64,000 bases of DNA from Iris pallida (taxonomy: Eukaryota > Streptophyta > Magnoliopsida > Asparagales > Iridaceae). The first letter of the stretch is position 1. The number at the start of each line of letters is the position of its first letter. Shown here piece after piece: positions 53,276 to 63,455 of the stretch. Under the pieces are notes generated by a model. It was not told where the DNA came from, ran no database searches, and saw only the letters and a program-made list of their open reading frames with translations. The position numbers and the translations under genes were made by a program. The DNA lies in contig JANAVB010016200.1 in assembly GCA_029216955.1 (NCBI GenBank), positions 2,817,839 to 2,881,838 on the forward strand, written 5' to 3'.

Positions 53276-54240
53276 TTTGAAAGTGCAATTTGGAGGTACA
53301 AAAAACATTATGCAGGAAGAAACAACTTCCAGCAAGGCAACAACACAACCTTTTCGTCTTCATTGTAACTCCGCCACGTGGCCCTCTTTTGATGGCTCAT
53401 GAAAAATCTTGAGTGATTCTAGGAGCAAGCATAATTTTAAGGAAACAACTTCCAACAAAACTTTCTCGTCTTCTGGGTACGTGCCTTATTAAAATGTGTA
53501 GCTAATAACGCATGAGGAAGCATGCAACAGCAATCTCCACGTGGCCCTCTTTTGTAGGATAACACATGCATCAGCATTTAATGCTACGAAACCCTATTGT
53601 CTTGTTATGTATTGTGTATCCTATGTGGCATGAGACAGAGCCGCAGAAGACAATAACTTGCATAGGCGGCTATATTCAAAAATGACAAGAAGTTTAAAAA
53701 GTCATCTCCAATGCAAAAAAAGTATTGAGAAGACAATATAAAGTAATTTTTTACGACTTCCAAGACAACCTTTGCTCTTCTAATGATATGGTATCAGTGT
53801 TTATTATTAAATTGTGTAGAATAACGCATGCAGAGCATTTAATGCTACGGGACCTGTTGCGTTAAGGAACACAACATGTGAGAAAGAACCCGAGAGAGAT
53901 AGAGAGAGAGAAAGAGAGTGTGGGAGATGGGATAAAGAGGAAGGATCGAGCTCGACTAGATTTTAAACTTAAAATTCAATTTTTGGTTATCATTACTAAT
54001 AACTAGTTGGCACGTACTAGTTTAGACGAACACTAACCGAGCCCCGAGCAACGTGACATCAGCTAGCTAGGTTTCTAATACCGTGGCATTCATGTTAATT
54101 TAAACATTTACAATATTATTGAAACTAATATGACTACTAAAATTAAAAATAGTTTTGGATTTAACATTTACTTCAAACTAGTTAAAGTTAAAATTGCATT
54201 CTTTTTATTTAAAATGTAATTGGAACTACAATTAATACTA
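53276..54240. other. No gene; short duplicated segments
   Basis: CACGTGGCCCTCTTTTG occurs twice (about 53376 and 53539), AACAACTTCCA(A/G)C twice, and AATAACGCATG twice. GAGAGAGA-rich sequence lies at 53890-53940. 54080-54130 (GTGGCATTCATGTTAATTTA) resembles 56780-56830. No coding signal. Confidence 0.45.
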
Positions 54241-54379
54241 ACATTCGCTTGTCCCATAGTTTAAGTCGTATTTCCCTCGATGCTAGGCTTGACGTAGCCC
54301 TTGCTTGTCAAGTCGTTGCACGAACACATTAGAAAAGAGTTTTGTTGGGCTATCGAAGTATAGCAAGCAGCGTCCCGTG

Positions 54380-55842
54380 TCACGTGCATTTGTTAAGCAG
54401 TGAAAGGGTGTGAAGGCCACTGGCAATGTCAAGACATCACGGACTATAGCTGGGTTAGACGACGACCCTTTTGCTGCGGGCCGAATCGGTCCCTTGGCCT
54501 AGGAATGGATTGGTTGAAGGAGCAATACACAAGAATAGACTGCCATAGCTGGGTTAGACGACGACCCTTGATTCTCGACAGGTTGTAATATCTAACTGTT
54601 GTTAGATAGTAGAACTAGACAGCGTTCTACGTCGTTTCTGCGGTGTAGGCTGGGACGCTGTTACGTTATGGAATGCCCTTACTCCGGGTGCGGGTCGTGA
54701 TAGGGTGCGCGAGAAAGGAACACTGTCGCTATTGATTCGGTCGGGACCGATAGGTCGGGATCGATTGACTCGATCGAACGGGAACGGTTGAATTAAGATC
54801 CATTCTCTCGCCTGAAGTAAACTCAATGTGAGTGGCTGACCCTCCTCTTCTCGACCCCCTTCCTAGGTAAATTGATAATGTTGTTGCAAATGAAAGGATA
54901 AATGCAAGGGCGCAAACAACTTGTCGACAACGTAGTTTCCTCGATCAGCACAGGTTTAGCGGGGACTTGCATCGGAGCTAGCTACTTGCGTTGAAAGGAC
55001 CCCGATTAACAAAGCTATACGTCCAGGATGGTTCCAGAGAAGCCATTCCATAACGTGACAGCGTCCCAGCCTACACCGCAGAAACGACGTAGAACGCTGT
55101 CTAGTTCTACTATTTAACAACATATATAATATCAAAACCTGTCAAGAACGATCAACTACGAATGGAGGACAAGCAATGTCAATATAATATACTCAATAAG
55201 CTATGATATTGTTGCGACCGTCCAGTGTACGTATTTATGTATGGTATTTATGGTGCACATCATCTTAATTCAACCTAGTAGTTCAAAGGAGGGAATTATG
55301 TATGGTATTTATGGTGCACATCATTAGGACGGGTTGCGACCGTCAAGTGTTGTGATAAGCTATGATATCAGTAGGTTTGGGATCCTTCGGATATTGGTCT
55401 AGCAACCTGTATCGAAGCGATCATAGTCTTACACATAAGGATGCCAAAGATGCATTACGGTGCGAACCGTCCATGGTCATTGCGTGATGACAGGCCAGGG
55501 TCATTGCTGCGACAGACCATGGAGAACTTGCATCAGGTAGCTATGGCAGCAGTGGAGAGAGGTGCACCGGCTAAAGTTCAGGGAGCACCATGACTCCCTA
55601 GCAGATCACATATCGCTCTAATAATTCAAATCACATTTTACATTTATTGGTCCAAGGGTTGTAACTCGGCTTCAAATGGTTTCCAAGTCGCCTATATCTT
55701 TGTCTTGTATTTCATTATAATGTCTCTTATAGTATTTGTCAATTCATATGGAACTTCTGTTGGTGTTTGTACTTGCTCATTTTTCTGACAGGATACCGTT
55801 GACCACGTACTCGTGCCCCTAATCAGGGTGCGGGTCGTGACA
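54380..55842. repeat. Gypsy LTR-related fragments with a long palindrome
   Basis: 54700-54810 read in reverse matches the terminal part of the 12268-13926 LTR (GGATCTTAATTCAACCGTTC, GACCTATCGGTCCCGACCG). 54940-55040 reversed matches its GATGCAAGTCCCCG region. 54595-54675 and 55043-55123 are near-perfect inverted repeats (TAGACAGCGTTCTACGTCG). CGGGTCGTGA(C/T)A ends occur at about 54702 and 55842. This is a compound of related but diverged LTR pieces in opposite orientations. No coding part is present. Confidence 0.65.
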
Positions 55843-56560
55843 GAAACACCGTGACCTTCATATAGATAGGGCCGGTGGGCTGAGATTAGCGCTGGGTGCA
55901 GGCGCAGGGCCTGCCACCCTTATGCATATGTTTAAGTTTACGGTTGGTTGGTTGAGTGAAATGATATGATTTCTTATGTAAAGTTCTAACCTTGCAGGCT
56001 AGGCGAAATGGGACATAGATGAGCACGATCACAATGTTTATGTTAAGATTATGTCTAACTGTATCTGCCGCAGGGACACGGTGGTGGACAAGTTCAGGAT
56101 AGGTTCGGCTCGAGGCTGGACGTAACCACGTAACCACGTACTCGTGCCCCTAATCAGGGTGCGGGTCGTGACAGAAACACCGTGACCTTCATATAGATAG
56201 GGCGTAACCACGTACTCGTGCCCCTAATCAGGGTGGACGTAACCACGTACTCGTGCCCCTAATCAGGGTGCGGGTTGTGACAGAATCATCGTGACCTTCA
56301 TATAGATAGGGCCGGTGGGCTGAGATTAGCGCTGGGTGCAGGCGCAGGGCCTGCCACCCTTATGCATATGTTTAAGTTTACGGTTGGTTGGTTGAGTGAA
56401 ATGATATGATTTCTTATGTAAAGTTCTAACCTTGCAGGCTAGGCGAAATGGGACATAGATGAGCACGATCACAATGTTTATGTTAACATTATGTCTAACT
56501 GTATCTGCCGCAGGGACACGGTGGTGGACAAGTTCAGGATAGGTTCGGCTCGAGGCGGGG
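55804..56560. repeat. Direct duplication of about 320 bp (55804-56125 and 56240-56560)
   Basis: Both copies run from CACGTACTCGTGCCCCTAAT through CGTGACCTTCATATAGATAG and AACCTTGCAGGCTAGGCG to AGGTTCGGCTCGAGG, almost identical. Between them ACCACGTACTCGTGCCCC is repeated twice more. The content has LTR character (GGGTCGTGACA). Confidence 0.9.
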
Positions 56561-56837
56561 CTCGGCTTGGACTTCCAGATGCATGGAGTCCTTAGCGTTC
56601 AAGAGGAGCTACCACATTGGCGTTCGGACTTGCGAGATGTTCAGCCGAAGACTACTTGTTGGCTATAAAGAGGCATAATGTATGGAACAATGTACTCCTT
56701 TGTGAGCTAGAGAGATCATGAGCGTTGTAGCCAATTGGCATGATGAGTTGGCTATTCAGAGCATTAATATTAAATCTACATTGGCTTTTCTGTTAATTTA
56801 AAATTTACAATATAATTAAAACTAATATTACAAAAAT
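56561..56837. other. LTR-like tail, no gene
   Basis: The sequence continues from the duplication, with GGCTATAAAGAGGCATAATG (a TATAAA box) near 56659. No coding signal. Confidence 0.4.
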
Positions 56838-57196
56838 GCTATTTGCTCCCAAAAAATTTGGGTGATACCATCTTCCATTATGTGGCATATGACATGGTTG
56901 CTAACATGACAGCTGACATGGCAAAATTTAACAATAAAATTAATATTAAAATGAACATTAATAGTAAATAAATAATTTAATATTAAATTAACATTGATTA
57001 ATATTAACATTAATATTAACATTAACATTAGCATTAGCATTAACATTAATATTAATATTGACATTAACATTAACATTAAAAAAATTTGGGTAATTAATTT
57101 TTGGGGTTAAAATTTGCCATGTCAGCTGTTATGTCATCTGCCATGTCAGATGCCACATAATGGGAGATGGCATCACCCAAATATGTTGGGAGCCCA
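56838..57196. mobile_element. Foldback element with hexanucleotide core, copy 3
   Basis: TTTGCTCCCAAAAAATTTGG, GTGATACCATCTTCCATTAT and GCTGACATGGCAAAATTT on the left are answered by AAAATTTGCCATGTCAGCTG, ATAATGGGAGATGGCATCAC and TTGGGAGCCCAAA on the right. The core (about 56930-57080) is ATTAAC/ATTAAT units. It has no coding capacity. The flanks (ACTAATATTAC and GCTAATATTAATAC) suggest insertion into similar AT-rich sequence. Confidence 0.8.
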
Positions 57197-57386
57197 AACG
57201 ACTAATTGCTAATATTAATACAGTGGCATTACCGTTATTTCCAATAGATTCGTGACTTGTTCGGACACACCCCTCCACGAGCGGGTTACATACACCCGCG
57301 TAAACGAGGGTTAAATAGCCTTTTCCAAAGAAGAGAACCCATCCGACTAGAGAGAAACAAAGGAAAGAAGAAGAAGAACAGTCGCA

Positions 57387-58345
57387 ATGGAGAGGAGCAA
57401 GATCAACTGCAGCGGATGGGCCGTCATCCCTACCGAGATTCTCTCGATGATACTGGTACTGTCGGGGATGCCGGCGGACGAGGTAATGTGCAACGTGGCC
57501 CCAGTTTGCCGTTCGTGGTGGAAGGCGCTCAACGGTCCCTTAGACTATTGGTCCAACGTCGACTTGGTACAGTGGTGCCGGAGGACCCAGAAAACCGCTG
57601 AGATTAGTTTGACCGTAATGAAGCTCGTGGCTCGCAGTGAGGGACATCTAGGGTCCCTCTCCGCGTACAAGCTCGACGAAGCAGCCTTCTCTTTTGCATG
57701 TTTAAGGCCAGTGCAAAATTTTATTTGGTCTTATTCTAATACTTTATTTTTTCTATTACAAAATTTTACGTATACTTTTGTTAATTTCTATTGATGTTTT
57801 CCCATTTTTATAATACAGTGGAAAATTTCTAAGGGTTCTGCACATTCCGAAGTGCGACGTGAGTGATGAAACTTTCGTGAGACACTTGGAGTTTCTCCCT
57901 GTGCTGGAAGAACTCGACATTAGCTACTGCCTCTACATCACGTCGACTGGAATAATTTCCGCCGGAAATTATTGCCGCCGTCTGGTCAAGCTGAGTAGGA
58001 ACATGCCCCCTCCGGATTTCATGCTCAGGAACATGTTCGTGCTGGACACGAAAAACGAGGCGGAGGGAAAGGCCGTGGCTAATTCGATGCCGTCTCGAGC
58101 ACCTACATATGGGATTCGGCATGTTCAATGGAGACACGCTGCGATCTATCATATGCAACTGCAAGGGTCTTCGCCTGCTCGACATACGTGGGTGCTTCAA
58201 CGTGATCTTCGACGACGAACTTTGGAAAATTTGTTATTCAATTCAGACGTTTAAAAAACCCTTTGATAATGTAATCCCAGTACCAGGAGAACCTGTGTAC
58301 GAGTGGTATAATGAATTAGATACGATCTATCATTACTGGGGTTAA
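57387..58345 (+). pseudogene. F-box/LRR protein gene copy (SKIP19/FBL-like) with one intron and a frameshift
   Basis: The start at 57387 (MERSKINCSG) leads into an F-box (WAVIPTEILSMILVLSGMPA, then VCRSWWKAL) and the segment VDLVQWCRRTQKTAEISLT, as in plant F-box/LRR proteins that recruit targets to SCF ubiquitin ligases. An intron is likely from about 57714 (GTGCAAAA) to 57820 (AATACAG). The second exon reads GKFLRVLHIPKCDVSDETF, ELDISYCLYITS and, after a frameshift near 58095, HMGFGMFNGD, CKGLRLLDIRGC. It ends GEPVYEWYNELDTIYHYWG at 58343. It is shorter in LRR part than I expect for the family. Located between the MULE arms, it is probably a captured host gene copy. Confidence 0.75.
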
Positions 58346-58615
58346 TGGTGAAAACACTAGCATGCATGCATGCATTTCTTTATACAAGATATTTTTTGAG
58401 TTCGATTCTCCATTTTGAGCAAGTTTTACTTTTGTCAATACTAATTTTTAACATGATTATTTTTTTATAAATAAAATGGACTGTGATATAATGACGCCGA
58501 AGACGGCTCACTTCTGAGATTTCGACATTTCCCAACACAGATTTTACCATTAATACAACATCTCAGTGTAATCATATCCAAGAGATTTCGCCATTTCCCA
58601 ACACAGATTTTACCT
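58346..58615. other. Spacer with partial dispersed-repeat match
   Basis: ATGGACTGTGATATAATGAC near 58476 and GACGGCTCACTT near 58503 match the end of the dispersed repeat at 5772-6025. ATTTCGACATTTCCCAACAC recurs at 58586. No gene. Confidence 0.5.
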
Positions 58616-58785
58616 TATTCAAAATGAATTCTCCGTCCTATATGGACCATTCTCCGTCCTACATGTATCATTCTCCGTCCAACTTTCCGCATTCTCCGTC
58701 CTAATGTACCATTCGCCGTCCTAAATGTACAATTCTCCGTCCTAAATGTACCATTCTCCGTGTTAGAGGAACGGAGAATGGCCAT
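58616..58785. repeat. CATTCTCCGTCC array, first of three
   Basis: Units of about 20 bp such as CCATTCTCCGTCCTACATGT and ACCATTCGCCGTCCTAAATG repeat eight or more times and end in GTTAGAGGAACGGAGAATGG. The whole block with its AACAGCCAAAC flank recurs at 58893-59045 and 59150-59285. Confidence 0.93.
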
Positions 58786-58892
58786 TAACAGCCAAACAGC
58801 CAAACTAATTCATAGCCTTCAAAACCAATTTATATAGATTCAAAACAAAACTAAACAGCCAAACTATTTAAAATTCACAACCCTACACAACA

Positions 58893-59045
58893 GTCCTAAA
58901 TGTACCATTCTCCGTCCTATATGGACCATTCTCCGTCCGACATCTATCATTCTCCGTCCTACATCTATCATTCTCCGTCCTAATGTACCATTCGCCGTCC
59001 TAAATGTACAATTCTCCGTGTTAGAGGAACGGAGAATGACCATTA
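58893..59045. repeat. CATTCTCCGTCC array, second
   Basis: Same composition as 58616-58785, ending GTTAGAGGAACGGAGAATGA. It is followed by ACAACCAAACAGCCAAACTAATTC, which also follows the first array, so array plus flank was duplicated as a unit of about 250 bp. Confidence 0.92.
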
Positions 59046-59149
59046 ACAACCAAACAGCCAAACTAATTCATCTTCACGAGCCTTCAAAACCAATTTAATA
59101 GATTCAAAACAAAACTAAACAGCCAAACTATTTAAAATTCACAACCCTA

Positions 59150-59285
59150 CAGAACATTCCTAAACGTACCATTCTCCGTCCTAAATGTACCATTCGACGT
59201 CCTAAATGTACAATTCTCCGTCCTACATCCGTCCTAAATGTACCATTCTCCGTGTTAGAGGAACGGAGAATGGCCATTAACAGTC
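59150..59285. repeat. CATTCTCCGTCC array, third
   Basis: Shorter version of the same array, again ending GTTAGAGGAACGGAGAATGG at about 59271. Confidence 0.9.
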
Positions 59286-59371
59286 CCAAAAATTGTTCCA
59301 TACTAAGTTAAAAGCATATAATAGCACCCAAAAAATGTTAACAATAGAAAAATTCTACAGAACCCAAACAC

Positions 59372-59432
59372 CAGACTCGAACCTAGGCCTTCCATGTAAA
59401 AGCCAAACAGCACAACCAACTAAGCCTGGAAT
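59372..59432 (-). other. tRNA-like relic, second
   Basis: Minus strand: GGCTTAGTTGG (A-box-like) and GGTTCGAGTCT (B box) at normal spacing, with CTGTTTGGCTTTTACATGG between them. No complete acceptor stem, so a pseudogene or SINE head. Like the relic at 49322-49384 it lies beside a CATTCTCCGT array. Confidence 0.5.
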
Positions 59433-59458
59433 AAGACATCAATAATGTCTCTTATAGT

Positions 59459-59577
59459 CTACTACCAAATGCTTGCTTACAACACTCTTACAACCTTCAC
59501 CCATTGATGACATGGCCCACATGTCAGCAATGGGTGAAGGTTGTAAGAGTGTTGTAAGCATTTGGTTGTAACTTTAA
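59459..59577. mobile_element. Short near-perfect palindromic MITE
   Basis: TACCAAATGCTTGCTTACAA, CACTCTTACAACCTTCACCC and ATTG lead to a central ATGACATGGCCCACATGTCA, then the complement returns as CAATGGGTGAAGGTTGTAAG, AGTGTTGTAAGCATTTGGTT. Arms are about 45 bp. A partial relative (TTACAACCTTCTTACAAC) lies near 60151. No coding capacity. Confidence 0.82.
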
Positions 59578-59679
59578 CATTATATCCCAACTTCCAATAA
59601 GGAATAGGAAGAGTCGGTTAGGAACGTGTATATATATACATAGGGGTCCCCATTCATCTGAGTAGGTTGCACATTTAAC

Positions 59680-60009
59680 ATGGCTCCAAAAAGATCATCT
59701 GGTTGGGAACCATTGCCAGAGCCTTCTTCCAGTCGTCGCCGAGCCCCTTCGCATGGAGCACCCTCTGCGCCGCCTCCGGCCCATGACTGGCTGGCAGCGG
59801 CTGCGAACTTTCTGACCGCCTGCGGGTTGTCACTGGAGGTCATCGCTCGACCTCTTCATCCGGCGCCAAACTTTGACCTGTTGCCGATCACTCCGGAGGA
59901 ACGGGATTCTCTGGAGAAGAGGGAAGCGTTTCGCCGCCTGTGCCATAGGGCGGGTGTGCGCACCCTGCAGGACTTTGCGGAGATCCTCCGGGAGGCCAGT
60001 GAGGGCTAG
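59680..60009 (+). CDS. Small GC-rich open reading frame of unknown function (109 aa)
   Basis: The frame starts ATG GCT CCA AAA, is Ser/Pro/Ala-rich at first (SSSRRRAPSHGAPSAPPP), then has a more structured part (WLAAAANFLTACGLSLEV, ITPEERDSLEKREAFRRL, HRAGVRTLQDFAEILREASEG). It is much GC-richer than the flanks and a TATATATACATAGG box lies about 45 bp before the ATG. I recognise no family. It could be a captured gene fragment or an accessory transposon protein; codon-like structure in the last 60 residues makes chance less likely but does not exclude it. Confidence 0.45.
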   Translation: MAPKRSSGWEPLPEPSSSRRRAPSHGAPSAPPPAHDWLAAAANFLTACGLSLEVIARPLHPAPNFDLLPITPEERDSLEKREAFRRLCHRAGVRTLQDFAEILREASEG

Positions 60010-60885
60010 ACCCTTTTTTTTTTCCGTGTTTTACAGTTTTTTGTCCTCCTCTTGTATACTTCTCTGGAGAATGTTCCGGCGACGAAGTTGGGATTTAATG
60101 AATATAATATTTGTTAACTCAATTTGGTTTCGGCTACAATCAAACTTTTACAACCTTCTTACAACTTACACCCATTTGCTAACTATAGCATTGCTCTTTA
60201 TAATTAACAAATCTTTTTACGTCAAATCAATATATCAGCGACGATATCCCCATCAATGACTTGTTACGTCATAGAATTGATTATGCTGCCAGCGTCAATC
60301 TTGCCGTCAAATCCATCTTAAATATGATTACAAAGTAAAATAGAGGACAACATTGAGTGTTTCAATTTTACTCTTTTCAAGTACATAGTCTTCTTATTTT
60401 CAAAAATTTAATCAAATATTCGTAAAATGGAAATATTGAGTCAAACATCTTAAATTCACATTCTTAATATGTTGTCAAATTTTTTTAAATAAATATGTTT
60501 CCACCACGTTTTTTCTGCCAAATTTTTTAATAATTTATACGGAACACGTGGATTATACTAGTAATAATAGTAATAAATTTAATTTTGGAAAGAATTTTTT
60601 AAAATTAAGGTCTCAAAATTCCAAAGGTTTATGTAGTGATTTCACATGGATATATACTAGTAATATAGTACTAAATTTAATTTTGGAAAGTAGTTTTTTA
60701 AATTTAATAGTAATAAATTCGACCGTCTTATACTAGTAATAATAGTAATAAATTTAATTTAAGACTCAAAACATTTCTAATTTTTTCCACTTCCTAAGGT
60801 CATATAAGACGGTCGAACTTTCCCCTTCTCTCTCAAACCCTCTTCCTTCTCCCAAACCCTCTCCCAAAACCCTCTTCTAATCAAA
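60010..60885. other. AT-rich sequence with short repeats, no gene
   Basis: TACTAGTAATAATAGTAATAAATTTAATTTTGGAAAG-type words recur three times (about 60557, 60655, 60731). 60800-60885 is pyrimidine-rich (CTCTCTCAAACCCTCTTCC) directly before the ATG at 60886, like a plant 5' leader. Confidence 0.5.
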
Positions 60886-62140
60886 ATGCCGCCGAAGAAA
60901 CAACGACCGTCGCCGAAGGGGAATGATCCACGAAGGGATGCGATACAGGCCCGAAGGGCAGAACTTGCAAGGGCGGCGAAAACCAAGATTATGGTCCTAG
61001 GGCAGAGGCCGAAAGGGCAGCGGCGGAAGCAGCGGGCGGCAGCGACGATGAAAGCGGAGGCGCAGCCAAGCCACGTGCAAAAAAGGCTAAAAACACTCAT
61101 TGCTCGACAAAGACCAGAAAATCTATCTTCGATACAGAGTCGTCGGAAGACTCAACTTATGAAGATCGAAGGCGTACTCAAGCGAAGGCTAAGGTGGCAA
61201 CGGATACAGAGTCATCAGCGTACTCTGTGGATTTTGAATCCTCATCAGAAGAGGAAATGAAGAGGAAGCAATCATCAGATAATCCCAGGCTGGAGAGGAG
61301 GTAAAAAATTTAAAGACTCTAAAACTAAGAAGATATACATTAAATATTTCAAGAAAAAGGCTGTTATGCCTGAAAGATCAATTAAGATGGATGATGTCGA
61401 AGACGAAGCTTTTCCTGGATATATTGAAATTCTATCAATTGGAGAAACTGAACAAATCCTGTCTTGAGAAAATCTCCCAAACAATAGTAAGAGAATTTTA
61501 CTCAAATCTTCCGGCTGAAATTAAAGAAAAAGAAGGGATCACCACTGGTGTTTCTGAGAGGGAAACTGATTAGGGTAAATGCTGTGTCATCAACGAATTT
61601 TATGGATTTGATCCAGTTCCTGAGTTTGATATGAAAGATATGATAATGTTTCCATGACGGATGCAATTCATGAGATTACAGGTGTTTCAATGGGTGCCAA
61701 GACCCCTCAAAATGTATACAAAGATCAATTAAAAACTTTGTATAATTGTTGCATGCCTACGTATCTCAAACACTCAACCCTACTGGACATGAGTTTTCCA
61801 TCCATCCCGAGAGAGTAAAATTTCTTTATTATATGGGAAAGAAAAAAAGGATGGATATAGGTTCCTACATGTTCAGTAGAATGATGCATCTCGTGGAAAA
61901 CCAACTGCAAGGACAGCTCTCCCTTTCGGAGGATTTGTATGCTCGATGGCTAATAACATTCTGTCCCAGCTTAGCAGGGGATGTTTATATTAAAAACAAA
62001 GGCCCATGAGAACTAACCTTCACTCGAATGTTTGGAAAACGGGCAGCAGCTGCAAGCAAACCATCAACATCTGGAAAACCATCAACTTATGGAATCAAAA
62101 CACTAAGGACAGGGTTGATGATCTATACAATTTTGTTTGC
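60886..62140 (+). pseudogene. Plant transposon-domain protein pseudogene (PF20167/Transposase_32-like)
   Basis: The start MPPKKQRPSPKGND is followed by an Arg/Lys and acidic linker that shifts frame near 61020 (continuing as KKAKNTHCSTKTRKSIFDTE and FESSSEEEMKRKQS). Then come SIKMDDVEDEAFPGYIEILS, VREFYSNLP and INEFYGFDP in different frames. The later HPERVKFLYYMGKKKRMDIG and DLYARWLITFCPSL fit the pattern of the putative plant transposon domain found beside retroelement and MULE genes (VREFYANL, then a conserved GKxIDVG segment). Stops and frameshifts are frequent. The domain name is given from memory of the pattern. Confidence 0.5.
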
Positions 62141-63455
62141 TGCAAACTTTGAGAATGTCTTCAAAGAGATGAAGACTATATCCGACAACCGAAATTGATT
62201 CTGGATAGATTAACCAGATAGAGGTTGAATTTGCTGACCAAGATAGATTTTCCTTCCCTCGTGAAGAAGGTAAATGGGGCCAGCCCAAAATCTTATGTAA
62301 AATATAGACTGTGCACATTGACACTTTAATGCTAGCCATCACTTTGATACTTCTATTTATGTTTCTGGATGTCATTTCTACCTATAAAGTGAGTCAATAC
62401 TGACTATAATTTTTCTTCATCCGTCCCTCAAGGTGTAGGTGAAGGATATTTTGAGAAAGAAGAAGTAGGAAAAAAAAAAACAGAAGAAGAAGGGAGACGT
62501 CTATGAAGATTCATCTTTTGAGTTTTGAATGTCTCTTATTTCAATGTGGAAGTATATTTGACTTGTAATATTGTTCTGAATATTTGTTGGTCATGGCGGA
62601 CAAACTAAATTTTGTGTTTGAAATATTGTAAGACTAAACTTTTCGCTTGTACTCAGTGCATAGTTCGTAATTTGTTTTGAAAATATAATATGGTCTTGAT
62701 TTAGAGTAGGCCTGATATTTATTTGGATTATGTATTGTGAATTATGCAGGTTCTATGTTGAATTACTAACGTGGATTGGACATTACTGTAACGTGAATTA
62801 TGCAGTTTATTGGACTTGGAATGAAGTATACTTAATTTGATTATGATTTTTTTGGTTGAAGCGTTTATTTGGTTGGCAGTTGCCTTGATAGATGATATTG
62901 ATATTTGGTGTATCCTTTGATTTGCAGATGCCCATCACAGATTTCGTGAGTCCTGGGTGCATTGCTAGGGTTTACAGGTGGCCTCATTACGGATGCATTC
63001 CTGGGATCACTGAAACTTTATTTGATTGTAATGTTTTTGCTTTCTGTAAAAAATCATTACATCGATACCATCAGTATGAATTCGATGCCAGTGCATGTTC
63101 ATCCCTTGTTATTGCTGAAGCAAAATTAATCATGCATGTTCATCCCTTGTTATTGCGGAAACATAATTGTAATCCTGCATGTTCATCCTTTGTTATGTCA
63201 TCATACATCGTGCCATCAGTATGAAGTCGATGCCAGTGTAAGCATAATGTAATGTAAGAAAAATTCTCTTTGATAGTAGGTTAATTATATTCAAACATTC
63301 GCAAGAAATTTTGTTCAGCCATACAGTGGAAGCCTGATAAAATGATATTCGGATTATCTTGAAAATGATTTAATATAAAATGAATGTACTATGGTAAATG
63401 ATATTAAAATACTGTAATATTTGGTAAAAAAATATGAGATACTTGAAATTTCCAG
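62141..63455. other. No gene recognised before the right MULE arm
   Basis: A poly-purine patch lies at 62450-62500. At 62930-63230 GCATGTTCATCCCTTGTTAT occurs twice with GATACCATCAGTATGAA-like repeats. An open frame at 62892-63224 spans these repeats and resembles nothing known to me. The style (ATTATGCAG|GTTCTATG, TTTGCAG|ATGCCC) suggests a 3' UTR or intron remnant. Confidence 0.35.

Noticed and set aside
57387..58345. F-box gene as an intact resident host gene
   Set aside because: Frameshift near 58095 and position between MULE arms; kept as a pseudogene or captured copy.
62892..63224. 110-codon open frame
   Set aside because: It spans short direct repeats (GCATGTTCATCCCTTG) and shows no known domain.
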